Assembly: GCF_031628175.1 (NCBI RefSeq)
Contig: NZ_JAVLVT010000003.1
Location: 124,001 to 188,000, forward strand
DNA: 64,000 nt
Direction: 5' to 3'
Origin: Lipingzhangella_A rawalii
GTDB lineage: Bacteria > Actinomycetota > Actinomycetes > Streptosporangiales > Streptosporangiaceae
In this document: positions 34,521 through 42,435 of the stretch, in pieces
Position numbering within the stretch: the first letter of the stretch is position 1
Layout of the letters: the number at the start of each line of letters is the position of its first letter
Notes under the pieces: model-generated
What the model was told of the DNA's origin: nothing
Database searches by the model: none
The model's input: only the letters and a program-made list of their open reading frames with translations
Translations under genes and position numbers: made by a program

Positions 34521-35837
34521 ATGCAGCGGACCGCGGCGAGTACAACTCCAGTGGAAACCGAATACAGCGAGCTGGACCGGCGTGCCCGAACGGTGGAACC
34601 CAAGGTTCGGCAGTGGCGACATCACCTGCACGCCAACCCGGAGCTGTCCAATCGGGAGAGGCACACCGCGGAGTTCATCACTGACCATCTGCACCGGATC
34701 GGCCTGGACGAGGTGCGGACCGGAATCGCGGGCCACGGGGTGGTGGGGGTGCTGCGCGGCGGCATGCCGGGGGAGCGGGTCGCCGCACTGCGCGCGGACA
34801 TCGACGCCCTACCGGTGCAGGAAACGTCCGGGGTCGACTTCGCCTCTACCCAGGTGGACCGCGACTATCCGGGCGGCCCGTTTCCGGTCGCGCACGCCTG
34901 CGGGCACGACTGCCACACCGCCATGCTGCTGGGAGCCGCCGAGGTGCTCGGTGGGATCCGGCATCGGCTCCCCGGCACGGTAATGTTCGTCTTCCAGCCG
35001 GCCGAGGAAGGGCCGCCGGTGGGCGAGGCTGGCGGGGCGCGGGAGATGCTGCGTTCCGGGGCGCTCGCGGACCCGGAGCCCACCATGGCCTTCGGGATGC
35101 ACGTCACCCCGCTGCCCGTCGGTGTTGTCGGCTACCACACTGGGAACCAGTACGCCGCGTCCTGCCTGGTCAAGACCACAATCACCGGTAAGCAGGTGCA
35201 CGGCTCCACACCGTGGCAGGGCAGGGATCCACTGCCGGTGGCCGCGGACATCATCTCCGCCTGCGGCCAGGTGTACCGGCAGGTCCCGGCTACCTCACCA
35301 GTCACAGTGAGCATCGGCCACGTCGAGGACCAGGGACGGTTCAACATCATCGGTGGCGAGGTGACGCTCTGGGGAACCATCCGCTGCATGCGGCAACAGG
35401 ACATGGCCGCGGTGCAGTCGAAGTTCAGCCGCACCGCACAGCATCTGGCCCAGGCCTACGGTTGTCAGGCACAGACCGAGTTCATGCTGGAAGTGCCCCC
35501 GGTGGAGAACACGGGGCCGTGGGTGGACGCGGCACTACCCACACTGCGGCGGGTCGCGGGCGAGGACCACGTCATGGACACCGGGGCGACGCTGGGTTGT
35601 GACGATGTCGCAGAGTTCGTGCGGGCCTACGGTGGGCTCTACGTCATGCTGGGATGCCAGGACACCCGGTATGTGGATGGCGATGTGCAACCGGTTCCCG
35701 GTGGGCGTGGGGTCGTGGTGAACCACAATCCCGGCTTCTACGCTGACGACGCGTCGCTCCTCACCGGGGTGCGGTTGCACGTGAATATGGCGATGGACCA
35801 TCTGGCCGGACTGGCCGTTCCCGGGTCGGCTCGCTAA
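34521..35837 (+). CDS. M20-family amidohydrolase (hippurate-hydrolase-like)
   Basis: About 438 residues. VRQWRHHLHANPELSNRE and AHACGHDCHTAMLLGAAEVL provide the metal-binding region of M20D amidohydrolases; FQPAEEGP supplies the catalytic Glu, and FGMHVTPLPVGVV and the C-terminal metal His region (NHNPGFYADD) follow. Enzymes of this group hydrolyse N-acyl amino acids or indole-amino acid conjugates. ATG at 34521 has a GGGGGA site. The TRIC-type channel gene starts 18 bases after its stop and probably shares the transcript. The precise substrate cannot be read from sequence. Confidence 0.88.
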   Translation: MQRTAASTTPVETEYSELDRRARTVEPKVRQWRHHLHANPELSNRERHTAEFITDHLHRIGLDEVRTGIAGHGVVGVLRGGMPGERVAALRADIDALPVQETSGVDFASTQVDRDYPGGPFPVAHACGHDCHTAMLLGAAEVLGGIRHRLPGTVMFVFQPAEEGPPVGEAGGAREMLRSGALADPEPTMAFGMHVTPLPVGVVGYHTGNQYAASCLVKTTITGKQVHGSTPWQGRDPLPVAADIISACGQVYRQVPATSPVTVSIGHVEDQGRFNIIGGEVTLWGTIRCMRQQDMAAVQSKFSRTAQHLAQAYGCQAQTEFMLEVPPVENTGPWVDAALPTLRRVAGEDHVMDTGATLGCDDVAEFVRAYGGLYVMLGCQDTRYVDGDVQPVPGGRGVVVNHNPGFYADDASLLTGVRLHVNMAMDHLAGLAVPGSAR

Positions 35838-35855
35838 CCGCCCGTTCTCCCTCCT

Positions 35856-36533
35856 GTGGCGGACGCGGCGGACGCGGTGGGCGCGGTGGACTTGTCGCAG
35901 GCTTCCCAGGTCGCCTATGACGTGCTGGAGCTGGTCGGCACCGCGGCTTTTGCCGCCTCGGGGGCGTTGCTTGCGGTGCGACGCGGCTACGACGTCGTGG
36001 GAATCACCGTGTTGGCCTGTGCCACGGGGTTCGGTGGCGGAATGGCGCGTGACGTCCTGCTGGGGGACGTGCCGCCGGTCGCGTTCACTGACCTGCGGTA
36101 TCTCGCGGTGGCCGTGGCCACCGCCGCGGTTATCGTGGTGTGGCATCCACCGCCGGTGCTCACCCGGTATCCACTGAACTTCGCTGACGCGATCGGGCTG
36201 GGCCTGTTCTGCGTGACCGGAGCCGTGAAGGCATGGCAGTTCGGCCTGGGGCCGGTACCCGCTACGCTCCTCGGGCTGACCACAGCGATCGGTGGGGGAA
36301 TGATCCGGGACATCCTGGGCGGGCGTTCCCCGTCGGTGCTTCGCGACGACGAGGAAATCTACGCCGTGCCCGCGCTCCTGGGTGCCGCCACAACCGCCGT
36401 CCTGCTGTATCTCGACCTGTTCACCGTGGTAACCGGGACTCTGGCGGCTCTCGGAGCGATCGGCCTCCGGCTACTGGCGCTGCGGTTTCGCTGGCGGGCT
36501 CCACGGGCGCGGGGCCGACCCAGTGCGGAGTGA
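35856..36533 (+). CDS. TRIC-type (UPF0126) cation channel membrane protein
   Basis: About 225 residues, seven predicted helices arranged as two repeats. FGGGMARDVLLGDVPPVAF and the equivalent IGGGMIRDILGGRSPSVLR are the repeated GGGxxRD motifs of the UPF0126/TRIC family, whose trimeric members conduct potassium. Each repeat's Gly-rich segment kinks the pore helix. GTG at 35856 lacks a good ribosome-binding site; coupling to the preceding amidohydrolase is likely. The Arg-rich tail (RFRWRAPRARGR) is cytoplasmic. Confidence 0.88.
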   Translation: MADAADAVGAVDLSQASQVAYDVLELVGTAAFAASGALLAVRRGYDVVGITVLACATGFGGGMARDVLLGDVPPVAFTDLRYLAVAVATAAVIVVWHPPPVLTRYPLNFADAIGLGLFCVTGAVKAWQFGLGPVPATLLGLTTAIGGGMIRDILGGRSPSVLRDDEEIYAVPALLGAATTAVLLYLDLFTVVTGTLAALGAIGLRLLALRFRWRAPRARGRPSAE

Positions 36534-36627
36534 CCCCGGTGTGCGCGGCAGGAGACCACGGACGTTCGGCCGACAGCGGTGGCTGTTGGCTCGGCGGGTA
36601 TCGCGCGGTCATCGGGCAGGCCGGGCG

Positions 36628-37338
36628 CTACTCCCCAGCGTCTGCCGTGGCGCGGGAGTGGAACTCCTGGAGTAGCTGCTGTTCGGCGCTGACCAGGTAG
36701 TCGTGCAGGCGGTTGGCGGCCTGGGCGGTCTCGCCGGCGGCGAGGAGTTCGTAGATGCCCTGGTTCTGCTCAAGATAGGGAAGGTGGAGTTCTCGGGGGG
36801 TGGTGATCACCTGGAACACCAGACGCATTTCGGCCAGCAGCTGGGCCATCGTCTCGTCGATGCGTGAACTGCGCGCCAGGGCGACCAGACGCTGGTGAAA
36901 ATGCATGTTCGCGGTGCCCACGGTCCACCAGTCGCCGGTGTCCCGAGCCTGGATGCCTTCGTGCACGGCGGCCGCGACGTCCTGAAGCTCGGCCGTGGCG
37001 TCCGCGGGGGTGCACTCACGGAGCGCCCCGATCTCGAGGGCTCGGCGAGCCCGGTAGAGGTCGCGCACATCGCGTTCGGTCGGCATGGCGACAAACACCC
37101 CACGGCCAAACTCGTGCACGAGAAGCCGCTCGTGGCCCAGCAGACGGAAGGCCTCGCGCAGTGTGTTGCGGGAGACGCCCAGCGCGGTGCGGATCTGTTC
37201 CTCGGCGAGGCGTTCCCCGGGAGCGACAGCCCCGGCGGTGATCTGTCCGCGCAGGATTTCCGCGATCCGCTCGGCGGTACTCAACCGCTCCAGCGACCTG
37301 CGTGCGGCCGCCAGGTCGCGAACCCAGTTCGCTGCCAC
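36628..37338 (-). CDS. GntR-family regulator, FCD type
   Basis: About 236 residues. An N-terminal winged helix (LRGQITAGAVAPGERLAEEQIRTALGVSRNTLREAFRLLGHERLLVHEFGRGVFV) precedes an all-helical FCD ligand-binding domain with the metal/ligand His residues in MHFHQRLVALA. FCD regulators respond to small organic acids. GTG at 37338 is chosen because GGAGG lies 5 bases before it; longer readings reach back through the promoter. It is divergent from pxpABC, with two palindromes in between, so control of 5-oxoproline breakdown is the natural guess. Confidence 0.9.
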   Translation of the reverse strand: MAANWVRDLAAARRSLERLSTAERIAEILRGQITAGAVAPGERLAEEQIRTALGVSRNTLREAFRLLGHERLLVHEFGRGVFVAMPTERDVRDLYRARRALEIGALRECTPADATAELQDVAAAVHEGIQARDTGDWWTVGTANMHFHQRLVALARSSRIDETMAQLLAEMRLVFQVITTPRELHLPYLEQNQGIYELLAAGETAQAANRLHDYLVSAEQQLLQEFHSRATADAGE

Positions 37339-37469
37339 CGTCACCTCCGTTGCCGATGCGTCGCCGCTGTGAGCATAACGCCGCACCTGCAACAGGCCGG
37401 TCCGGAACTGTACGCGGCACCCCACAAACCCTTCAGGGTATGTGAGTCAAATCACACTTCCCTGTAGCA

Positions 37470-37497
37470 CAATCCTCCAGGAGGATTGTTCAACAAT
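37470..37497. promoter_or_regulatory. Two overlapping palindromes between gntR and pxp genes
   Basis: CAATCCTCC-A-GGAGGATTG (37470-37488) is a perfect 9-bp-arm palindrome, overlapped by ATTGTT-C-AACAAT (37485-37497), a perfect 6-bp-arm palindrome. The second fits the A/T-rich palindromic sites with GT...AC arms bound by FCD-type GntR proteins. A further CAATATTG follows. They lie in the divergent region between gntR and pxpABC, so either can serve both directions. Confidence 0.6.
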
Positions 37498-37536
37498 ATT
37501 GGTGACTGTTGCGCTCCCCGGAAACTGGAGGTGAGC

Positions 37537-37827
37537 ATGCCGGGCATACCCACACGCACCAGCGACGACAGGACCAGACCACACTTCCAGGACGCCTCCG
37601 CCACCGGCCGGCCGAATCTGCGCCGTGTCGTGGGCGGGGCCGTGTTCCGCCGCCACCTGCTGCGTGGATACCGCTACCCCCGGCTGGCTGATCACCATCG
37701 ATATCGCCGTGTGACTGTTTCCTCTCGTCCTCAGCCGCAACTCCATGCAGGGAATCCCCGAGGTGTGGGAGCTGTGGGAATTCCGCACCGACCGACCCCA
37801 ACACGAACCACCAGGAGGGAACCGTGA
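37537..37827 (+). CDS. Candidate small ORF coupled to pxpA
   Basis: A 96-residue frame. In its favour: GGAGG lies 6 bases before the ATG, and its TGA overlaps the pxpA GTG (GTGA), the layout of coupled genes. Against it: the product is very rich in Arg, His, Pro and Thr (HLLRGYRYPRLADHHRYRR), as expected when G+C-rich DNA is read in a chance frame, and I recognise no family. It may act as a translated leader. The gap from 37498 to 37823 otherwise holds nothing I can name. Confidence 0.3.
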   Translation: MPGIPTRTSDDRTRPHFQDASATGRPNLRRVVGGAVFRRHLLRGYRYPRLADHHRYRRVTVSSRPQPQLHAGNPRGVGAVGIPHRPTPTRTTRREP

Positions 37828-38603
37828 CTGGACGGGACGCACCACCAGGAATCGACCTGAACAGCGACCTCGGGGAGAGCTTCGGCCGCTGGCAGCTCGG
37901 CGACGACGACGCCATGCTGACCCTGGTCAGCAGCGCCAATGTCGCCTGCGGTTTCCATGCCGGCGACCCCGGCGTGATGCGACGCACCTGCGAGCTCGCC
38001 GCCGAACGTGGCGTCGCGGTGGGAGCCCACGTCGCCTACCGCGACCTCGCCGGATTCGGGCGACGGTTCATCGATATCGCCCCACAGGAACTCACCGACG
38101 ACGTGCTCTACCAGCTCGGGGCGCTGGACGCCTGCGCGCGCGCAGCGGGAACCCGGGTGCGCTACATCAAGCCGCACGGGGCGCTGTACAACGCGATCGT
38201 GCACCACGACCAGCAGGCCGCCGCCGTCGTGGAGGCGGTCCTGCGCTACAACCCGCAGCTGCCCGCCCTCGGCCTGCCGTCCTCCGCGTGGCTGCGTCAC
38301 GCCGACAAGGCCGGCCTGCCTATCGCCCACGAAGCCTTCGCCGACCGCGCCTACACCCCTGAGGGCACGCTGGTTCCCCGCACAGAGCCCGGCGCCGTCC
38401 TGCACGACCCCGCCGAGATCGCCGAGCGGTGCCTGGCTATCGCCCTCGGCGCGGGGGTGTCGGCCATCGACGGTTCCCAGGTGCCGCTGCGTGCCGACTC
38501 GCTGTGTGTCCACGGCGACAGTCCCGGTGCGGTGGAGATCGCCCGGGCCGTCGCCGAACGGCTGCGCGGTGCGGCAGTCCCGATCCGGACGTTTGTTGCC
38601 TGA
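37824..38603 (+). CDS. pxpA: 5-oxoprolinase subunit PxpA (LamB/YcsF family)
   Basis: About 259 residues. IDLNSDLGESFGRW opens the LamB/YcsF fold, followed by NVACGFHAGDP, GAHVAYRDLAGFGRR, RVRYIKPHGALYN and the FADRAYTPEGTLVPR segment, all family-conserved. PxpA works with PxpB and PxpC to open 5-oxoproline (pyroglutamate) to glutamate with ATP, clearing a damage product of glutamine and glutathione-like metabolism. GTG at 37824 follows AGGAGGG. The three genes are contiguous (22-base gap, then a 1-base overlap). Confidence 0.93.
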   Translation: MTGRDAPPGIDLNSDLGESFGRWQLGDDDAMLTLVSSANVACGFHAGDPGVMRRTCELAAERGVAVGAHVAYRDLAGFGRRFIDIAPQELTDDVLYQLGALDACARAAGTRVRYIKPHGALYNAIVHHDQQAAAVVEAVLRYNPQLPALGLPSSAWLRHADKAGLPIAHEAFADRAYTPEGTLVPRTEPGAVLHDPAEIAERCLAIALGAGVSAIDGSQVPLRADSLCVHGDSPGAVEIARAVAERLRGAAVPIRTFVA

Positions 38604-38625
38604 CCCTGCGAACACGGGGGACATT

Positions 38626-39246
38626 ATGCAGATCCTGCCCTGTGGGGATCGTGGGCTACTCGTGGAGCTGGACACCCTCCAGGAGGTCCTGAACCTGCAC
38701 GCCGCCCTGCGCGCCGACCCACCACCCGGGCTCAGTGAGCTCGTGCCCGCCGCGCGTACCGTTCTGCTGCGCCTGGACCCCACACAGTGCGACCCCGCTG
38801 GGGCCGAACGTCACCTGCGCAGGCTGAACCCGGGCAGTGTCGCGGCTCCGGGGCAGAGCAAGGCGCCGCTGGTCGAGATCCCGGTTGTCTACGACGGCCC
38901 CGACCTGCCCGACGCCGCTCGCCTGCTCGGTATGTCCGAACGGGACCTGGTTGCCGCACACACCGCAGCGGGCTGGACCGTGGCGTTCTGTGGCTTCGCA
39001 CCCGGCTTCGGATACCTGGTCAGCGACGATCCACGCTTCCAGGTGCCGCGCCGCGGCGAGTCCCGCACGGCCGTTCCGCCAGGCTCCGTCGCCCTGGCTG
39101 GCGAATTCAGCGGCGTCTATCCGCGCAGCTCGCCCGGTGGCTGGCAGCTCATCGGCACAACCGAACTGGAGGTGTGGAACCTGGATCGCGACCCGCCCGG
39201 CCTGCTGCGGCCCGGTGTCCACGTTCGTTTTCGAGAGGAAGCGTGA
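38626..39246 (+). CDS. pxpB: 5-oxoprolinase subunit PxpB (KipI family)
   Basis: About 206 residues. LPCGDRGLLVELD at the start, EIPVVYDGPDLPDAARLLG in the middle and AFCGFAPGFGYLVSDDPRFQVPRRGESRTAVPPGSVALAGEFSGVYPRSSPGGWQLIG are the KipI-family landmarks; the last includes the cyclophilin-like active-site region. It contributes the ATP-dependent activation step with PxpC. ATG at 38626. Its stop overlaps the next start (TGATG), supporting co-translation and a 1:1 complex. Confidence 0.93.
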   Translation: MQILPCGDRGLLVELDTLQEVLNLHAALRADPPPGLSELVPAARTVLLRLDPTQCDPAGAERHLRRLNPGSVAAPGQSKAPLVEIPVVYDGPDLPDAARLLGMSERDLVAAHTAAGWTVAFCGFAPGFGYLVSDDPRFQVPRRGESRTAVPPGSVALAGEFSGVYPRSSPGGWQLIGTTELEVWNLDRDPPGLLRPGVHVRFREEA

Positions 39247-40169
39247 TGCGCGGCCTCACGGTCACCGATCCCGGCCCGTCGAGCACGATTCAGGACACCG
39301 GCCGGGCGGGCTACGCCGCGCTGGGGGTGGGACGTTCCGGTGCGGCCGACGGGCCGGCCGCGGCTTTGGCCAACCGGCTTGTGGCCAACCCACCCGGCGC
39401 CGCAGTGGTGGAATCCACGCTGGGTGGTGTGCACGTGCGCGCCCACGGTCGCGTCACCGTCGCCGTCACCGGAGCTCCCTGCCCGCTCACCGTGGCCGTG
39501 CCCGACGCCAGCTCCGTCCACGGTGCGGCCATGAACACGGTGCTGCACCTCGCCGACGGTGCCACGCTGCGGCTGGGCCGGCCAACCCGCGGGCTGCGCA
39601 GCTACCTCGCCCTGCGTGGCGGAATCGACGTGCCGCCGGTGCTGGGTTCACGCAGCACAGATCTGCTCGCCGGGCTGGGGCCGCCAGCGCTGGCCCCGGG
39701 GACGTGGCTGCCCGCGGGGCCACCGCCAGCCGCGTTTCCCCGGCTGGACAGCGCCCCTGTCCCGGAGGTCCCCGACGGGTCGATCACCCTGCGCGCGGTG
39801 CTGGGTCCGCGCTGTGCCTGGTTCACCCACGAGGCCCACGCGTCGCTGCGGGAATCCGGGTTTACCGTGACCCCGCGCAGCAATCGGATCGGCCTGCGCC
39901 TCGACGGTCCGGAGTTGCCGCGTGCCCGTGGGGGAGAATTGCCCAGCGAGGGCATGATGCCCGGCTCGTTGCAGGTCCCACCGGGCGGCGAACCGGTGCT
40001 CTTTCTCGCCGACCATCCCGTCACCGGTGGATATCCCGTGCTTGCTGTGGTGCACAGCGCCGACCTGCCCCGGGCCGCACAGGCCCCGCCCGGATGTCGC
40101 CTGCGGTTTCGGATCATCGAGCCAGCATCCGCGGAAGGAGCTGTCCGGGCCCTGCCCAGACCACGCTGA
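39246..40169 (+). CDS. pxpC: 5-oxoprolinase subunit PxpC (KipA family)
   Basis: About 307 residues. VTDPGPSSTIQDTGRAGYAALGVGRSGAADGPAAALANRLV is the typical KipA N-terminus, then YLALRGGIDVPPVLGSRSTDL and SEGMMPGSLQVPPGGEPVLFLADHPVTGGYPVLAVV near the C-terminus. It forms a biotin-independent carboxylase-like complex with PxpB. It is the last gene of the pxp operon; about 245 bases with no recognised gene follow. Confidence 0.93.
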   Translation: MRGLTVTDPGPSSTIQDTGRAGYAALGVGRSGAADGPAAALANRLVANPPGAAVVESTLGGVHVRAHGRVTVAVTGAPCPLTVAVPDASSVHGAAMNTVLHLADGATLRLGRPTRGLRSYLALRGGIDVPPVLGSRSTDLLAGLGPPALAPGTWLPAGPPPAAFPRLDSAPVPEVPDGSITLRAVLGPRCAWFTHEAHASLRESGFTVTPRSNRIGLRLDGPELPRARGGELPSEGMMPGSLQVPPGGEPVLFLADHPVTGGYPVLAVVHSADLPRAAQAPPGCRLRFRIIEPASAEGAVRALPRPR

Positions 40170-40415
40170 TCGCCGTCCCCCGCGATCTGCCCTTCAACCT
40201 GGTGCCCTTCGCCCAGCACAACCCCAGAGCCTGTCCCGTGCTGGACGCCCCGAACTGCGGAAGTCCACACTTCGGGTGCCCGGACACCCGTGGCGGGGTA
40301 GCGCGGGGTGACCATGCTGGTTCCCGAACCGCGCCGGCGGCGAGCGTGGCGGGCTGGCACGAGCGCCCACCGGAGCACCCGGTGGCCGCTGGGGGGATCC
40401 AAGCCAGCGCGCAGC

Positions 40416-40772
40416 TCAGGCGTGCTGTGAATTCGCGGTCACTTCCCAGGCGAGGGTGTAGGTGGGGGCCTCGGTCATGCGGAGTTCGGCCGTGCCGGAC
40501 AACCCGGCCAGGGCGTTCTCGATCGCGGCCATCCGGGCCGCACCGTCCGAGGTGGCCACGAAGTTGCGGTAGTCCGCCTCGCTGGCCCAACGCACGATGG
40601 TGAACACGCGGGTGCCATCCGTGTTCACCAGGAACTGGGCTCCGCGGTAGCCGGGGTAGCTGCGCACCCACTCCTCCTGGATCTGGGTGAAGGCGTTCAC
40701 CAGGGCCAGCTGGGTCTCCTGCCCGTCCACGGTGTAGTCGATGATCGAGTAGAAGCCGGTGTCCGTCTGCAT
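40416..40772 (-). CDS. ABM-domain (antibiotic biosynthesis monooxygenase-type) protein
   Basis: About 118 residues forming a single ferredoxin-like ABM fold: FYSIIDYTVDGQETQLALVNAFTQIQEEWVRSYPGYRGAQFLVNTDGTRVFTIVRWASEADYRNF. ABM proteins are cofactor-free monooxygenases acting on quinones, heme or aromatic polyketides; members with this motif set are usually small dimers. ATG at 40772. Its promoter at 40817-40847 is of the MerR type with a 19-bp spacer, like that of the FMN reductase operon, so quinone or redox stress handling is the more likely function. It is divergent from a methyltransferase gene. Confidence 0.78.
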   Translation of the reverse strand: MQTDTGFYSIIDYTVDGQETQLALVNAFTQIQEEWVRSYPGYRGAQFLVNTDGTRVFTIVRWASEADYRNFVATSDGAARMAAIENALAGLSGTAELRMTEAPTYTLAWEVTANSQHA

Positions 40773-40816
40773 GGGTGTCCTCCCACGGGTCGGTAGGTGG
40801 TCGGCGCTGGATCACC

Positions 40817-40847
40817 ATCCTGGTAGTTCAAGTGAACTCGAAGTCAA
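40817..40847 (-). promoter_or_regulatory. MerR-type promoter for the ABM-domain gene
   Basis: On the minus strand TTGACT (40842-40847) and CAGGAT (40817-40822) are separated by exactly 19 bp. The spacer holds AGTTCA-CT-TGAACT (40825-40838), a perfect 6-bp-arm dyad. Spacing and dyad match MerR-activated promoters and parallel the site at 1531-1561. Confidence 0.65.
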
Positions 40848-40972
40848 GCGTGGCCAGGGGTGGAGGGCGAGGCGGGGGAGTGTTCGTCAGGTGTCTTCGG
40901 GGTCCCTGGAGTGTGGAGCCGAGAGCCGCCCGGTGGGTCCGGATTTTCGTGGGAATGCCGTTCCACTTCGGA

Positions 40973-40989
40973 TATAATAATGATTATCG
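40973..40989 (+). promoter_or_regulatory. Perfect -10 box overlapped by a Fur/Zur-like palindrome
   Basis: TATAAT (40973-40978) lies where the -10 of the methyltransferase gene should be. ATAAT-G-ATTAT (40977-40987) is a perfect palindrome overlapping it, within TAATAATGATTATCG, which matches the actinobacterial Zur site TGAAAATGATTTTCA at 11 of 15 positions. A repressor bound here would block RNA polymerase. Confidence 0.45.
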
Positions 40990-41007
40990 TTTCGATTTGG
41001 GGGTTGT

Positions 41008-41838
41008 GTGGACACCAGCACGGTGGGAACGATCTTCGACGCGGGCGCGCAGGAGTTCGCCGCGTGGTCGCAACGGCTGTGGGACCCCATCGGCTCGGCG
41101 ACGGTGGCAGAGTCCGCCCCTGCACCCGGGGAGCAGATCCTCGATGCCTGCTGCGGGGCGGGAGCTTCGGCACTGCCCGCCGCCCGGGCCGTGCAGCCGC
41201 GCGGTTCGGTGGTGGGGGTCGACCTGTCCAGCGCGTTGGTGGCGCAGGGCCGGCAGCGGGCACAGCGCGCCGGGGTCGCGAACCTGCGGTTCGTGGTCGA
41301 CGACGTGTGCACCTGGCCCGAAGCGGGCCGCTACGACCTGGTTCAGGTGGTGCATGGTGTCGCGTTCTTCGACGATATGGACGCCGGAACCACGGCCCTG
41401 ATCCGGGCCGCACGGCCCGGCGGGCGCCTCGCGGTCACCGTGTGGGCCGACGGGGCACTTCAGGAGTTCCTCACCGTCTTCTCCGCGGCGATCGCCGCCG
41501 AGACCGGCCAGCCTCCTGAGCCCCCCGGCTACACCCAGGCCCGCGAACGTATCGCCGACGCGCAGCGCCTACGGTCCTGGCTGGAGCGGCTCGGCCTGGT
41601 CGATGTGCGCGTGCGCCGCCACGACCACACCCTGCCCCTCGACCCGGACGCGGCTTGGGAGTTCGTGCTGGGCAACGCCGCCCGCGGAATGCTGACCGGC
41701 CTCGATGACGCAGCGCAGGAACGGGTGCGTGCACACCTGGGCACCCTCATGCGCGAGCGCGGAGTCAACCAGCTCAACGCCGCCTTCCACATCGCTGTGG
41801 GCCGAGTTCCAGCGGAGGCGACGGCGCAGCCGACCTAG
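41008..41838 (+). CDS. Class I SAM-dependent methyltransferase
   Basis: About 276 residues. ILDACCGAGASALPAARAV is the SAM-binding motif I (DxxCGxG), VVGVDLSSALVAQGRQRA motif II and LIRAARPGGRLAVTVWA motif III; the C-terminal half (residues 150-270) forms a substrate lid. GTG at 41008 has a G-rich site just upstream. It is transcribed from a TATAAT promoter overlapped by a Fur/Zur-like palindrome. Substrate unknown. Confidence 0.87.
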   Translation: MDTSTVGTIFDAGAQEFAAWSQRLWDPIGSATVAESAPAPGEQILDACCGAGASALPAARAVQPRGSVVGVDLSSALVAQGRQRAQRAGVANLRFVVDDVCTWPEAGRYDLVQVVHGVAFFDDMDAGTTALIRAARPGGRLAVTVWADGALQEFLTVFSAAIAAETGQPPEPPGYTQARERIADAQRLRSWLERLGLVDVRVRRHDHTLPLDPDAAWEFVLGNAARGMLTGLDDAAQERVRAHLGTLMRERGVNQLNAAFHIAVGRVPAEATAQPT

Positions 41839-42273
41839 CATCCAGACCCGGCGCGGGCGGTGCAGGGTGGGCCGGAGCCTGCCGTCCGAACAGGGGTAAT
41901 TCCAAGTCAATGTCGGGAAGTTTGAGCTGCGGTCTGGATGTCAGAGGCTGGGCTGTGCTCGGACCGAGATGTCTACGGCTGTGCGTGGCAACGGTTTGTC
42001 GTTCCCGGTCTCAATGTGGGCGAACTACGACTGGCTGCGGTTGACCCGGTGTGGAAAGACCCGCCTGCGCTGTAGCGACGAACCGAGACCACGGTGATTG
42101 AGCGTGGCCGTGCATATCCGTGGGACGCCCCTGGGGCGGCCCGAGCCGCCATGTCAGCGCGAATCACCGGGTGACGGGCGGCGCACACTACGACGGTTGG
42201 TTGTTGCGGGGTGGGAGGTTGTTTCCGGTGGACGCCTTCCGGGAGGCTGGACTGCTCCGGTAGTCGCGCCGCA
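41839..42273. other. Gap after the methyltransferase; no gene recognised
   Basis: About 435 bases without a convincing coding frame. Moderately lower G+C than neighbouring genes. No transposase, tRNA or strong hairpin was identified; short frames on both strands do not resemble any family I know. Confidence 0.35.
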
Positions 42274-42375
42274 CCCCCGTTGGCCGTCGTGCGAGGGAGG
42301 GCGCCCAACGCGCCTCCCCGCACACCCCGAGTTTCCTCGCTGGCAATCCTCACCCCTCGCACCACAGCCAGTGGG
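42274..42375. repeat. Dispersed repeat cluster III (inverted pair)
   Basis: Copies at 42274-42320 (plus) and 42348-42375 (minus). The plus copy matches the family core at nearly every position up to GAGGGAGGGCG and then diverges; the minus copy retains CCCACTGGCTGTGGTGCGAG only. They face each other across about 28 bases, the closest spacing of the four clusters, just beyond the stop of the kinase gene. Confidence 0.65.
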
Positions 42376-42435
42376 ACACTTCCCGGGCACCTCCAACCAC
42401 ATCCCCACCCCCGGCACCGATCCACGCCACGCGGG

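Noticed and set aside
41839..42273. Possible transposase remnant in the gap after the methyltransferase
   Set aside because: No conserved DDE or HUH motif and no terminal repeats could be seen.
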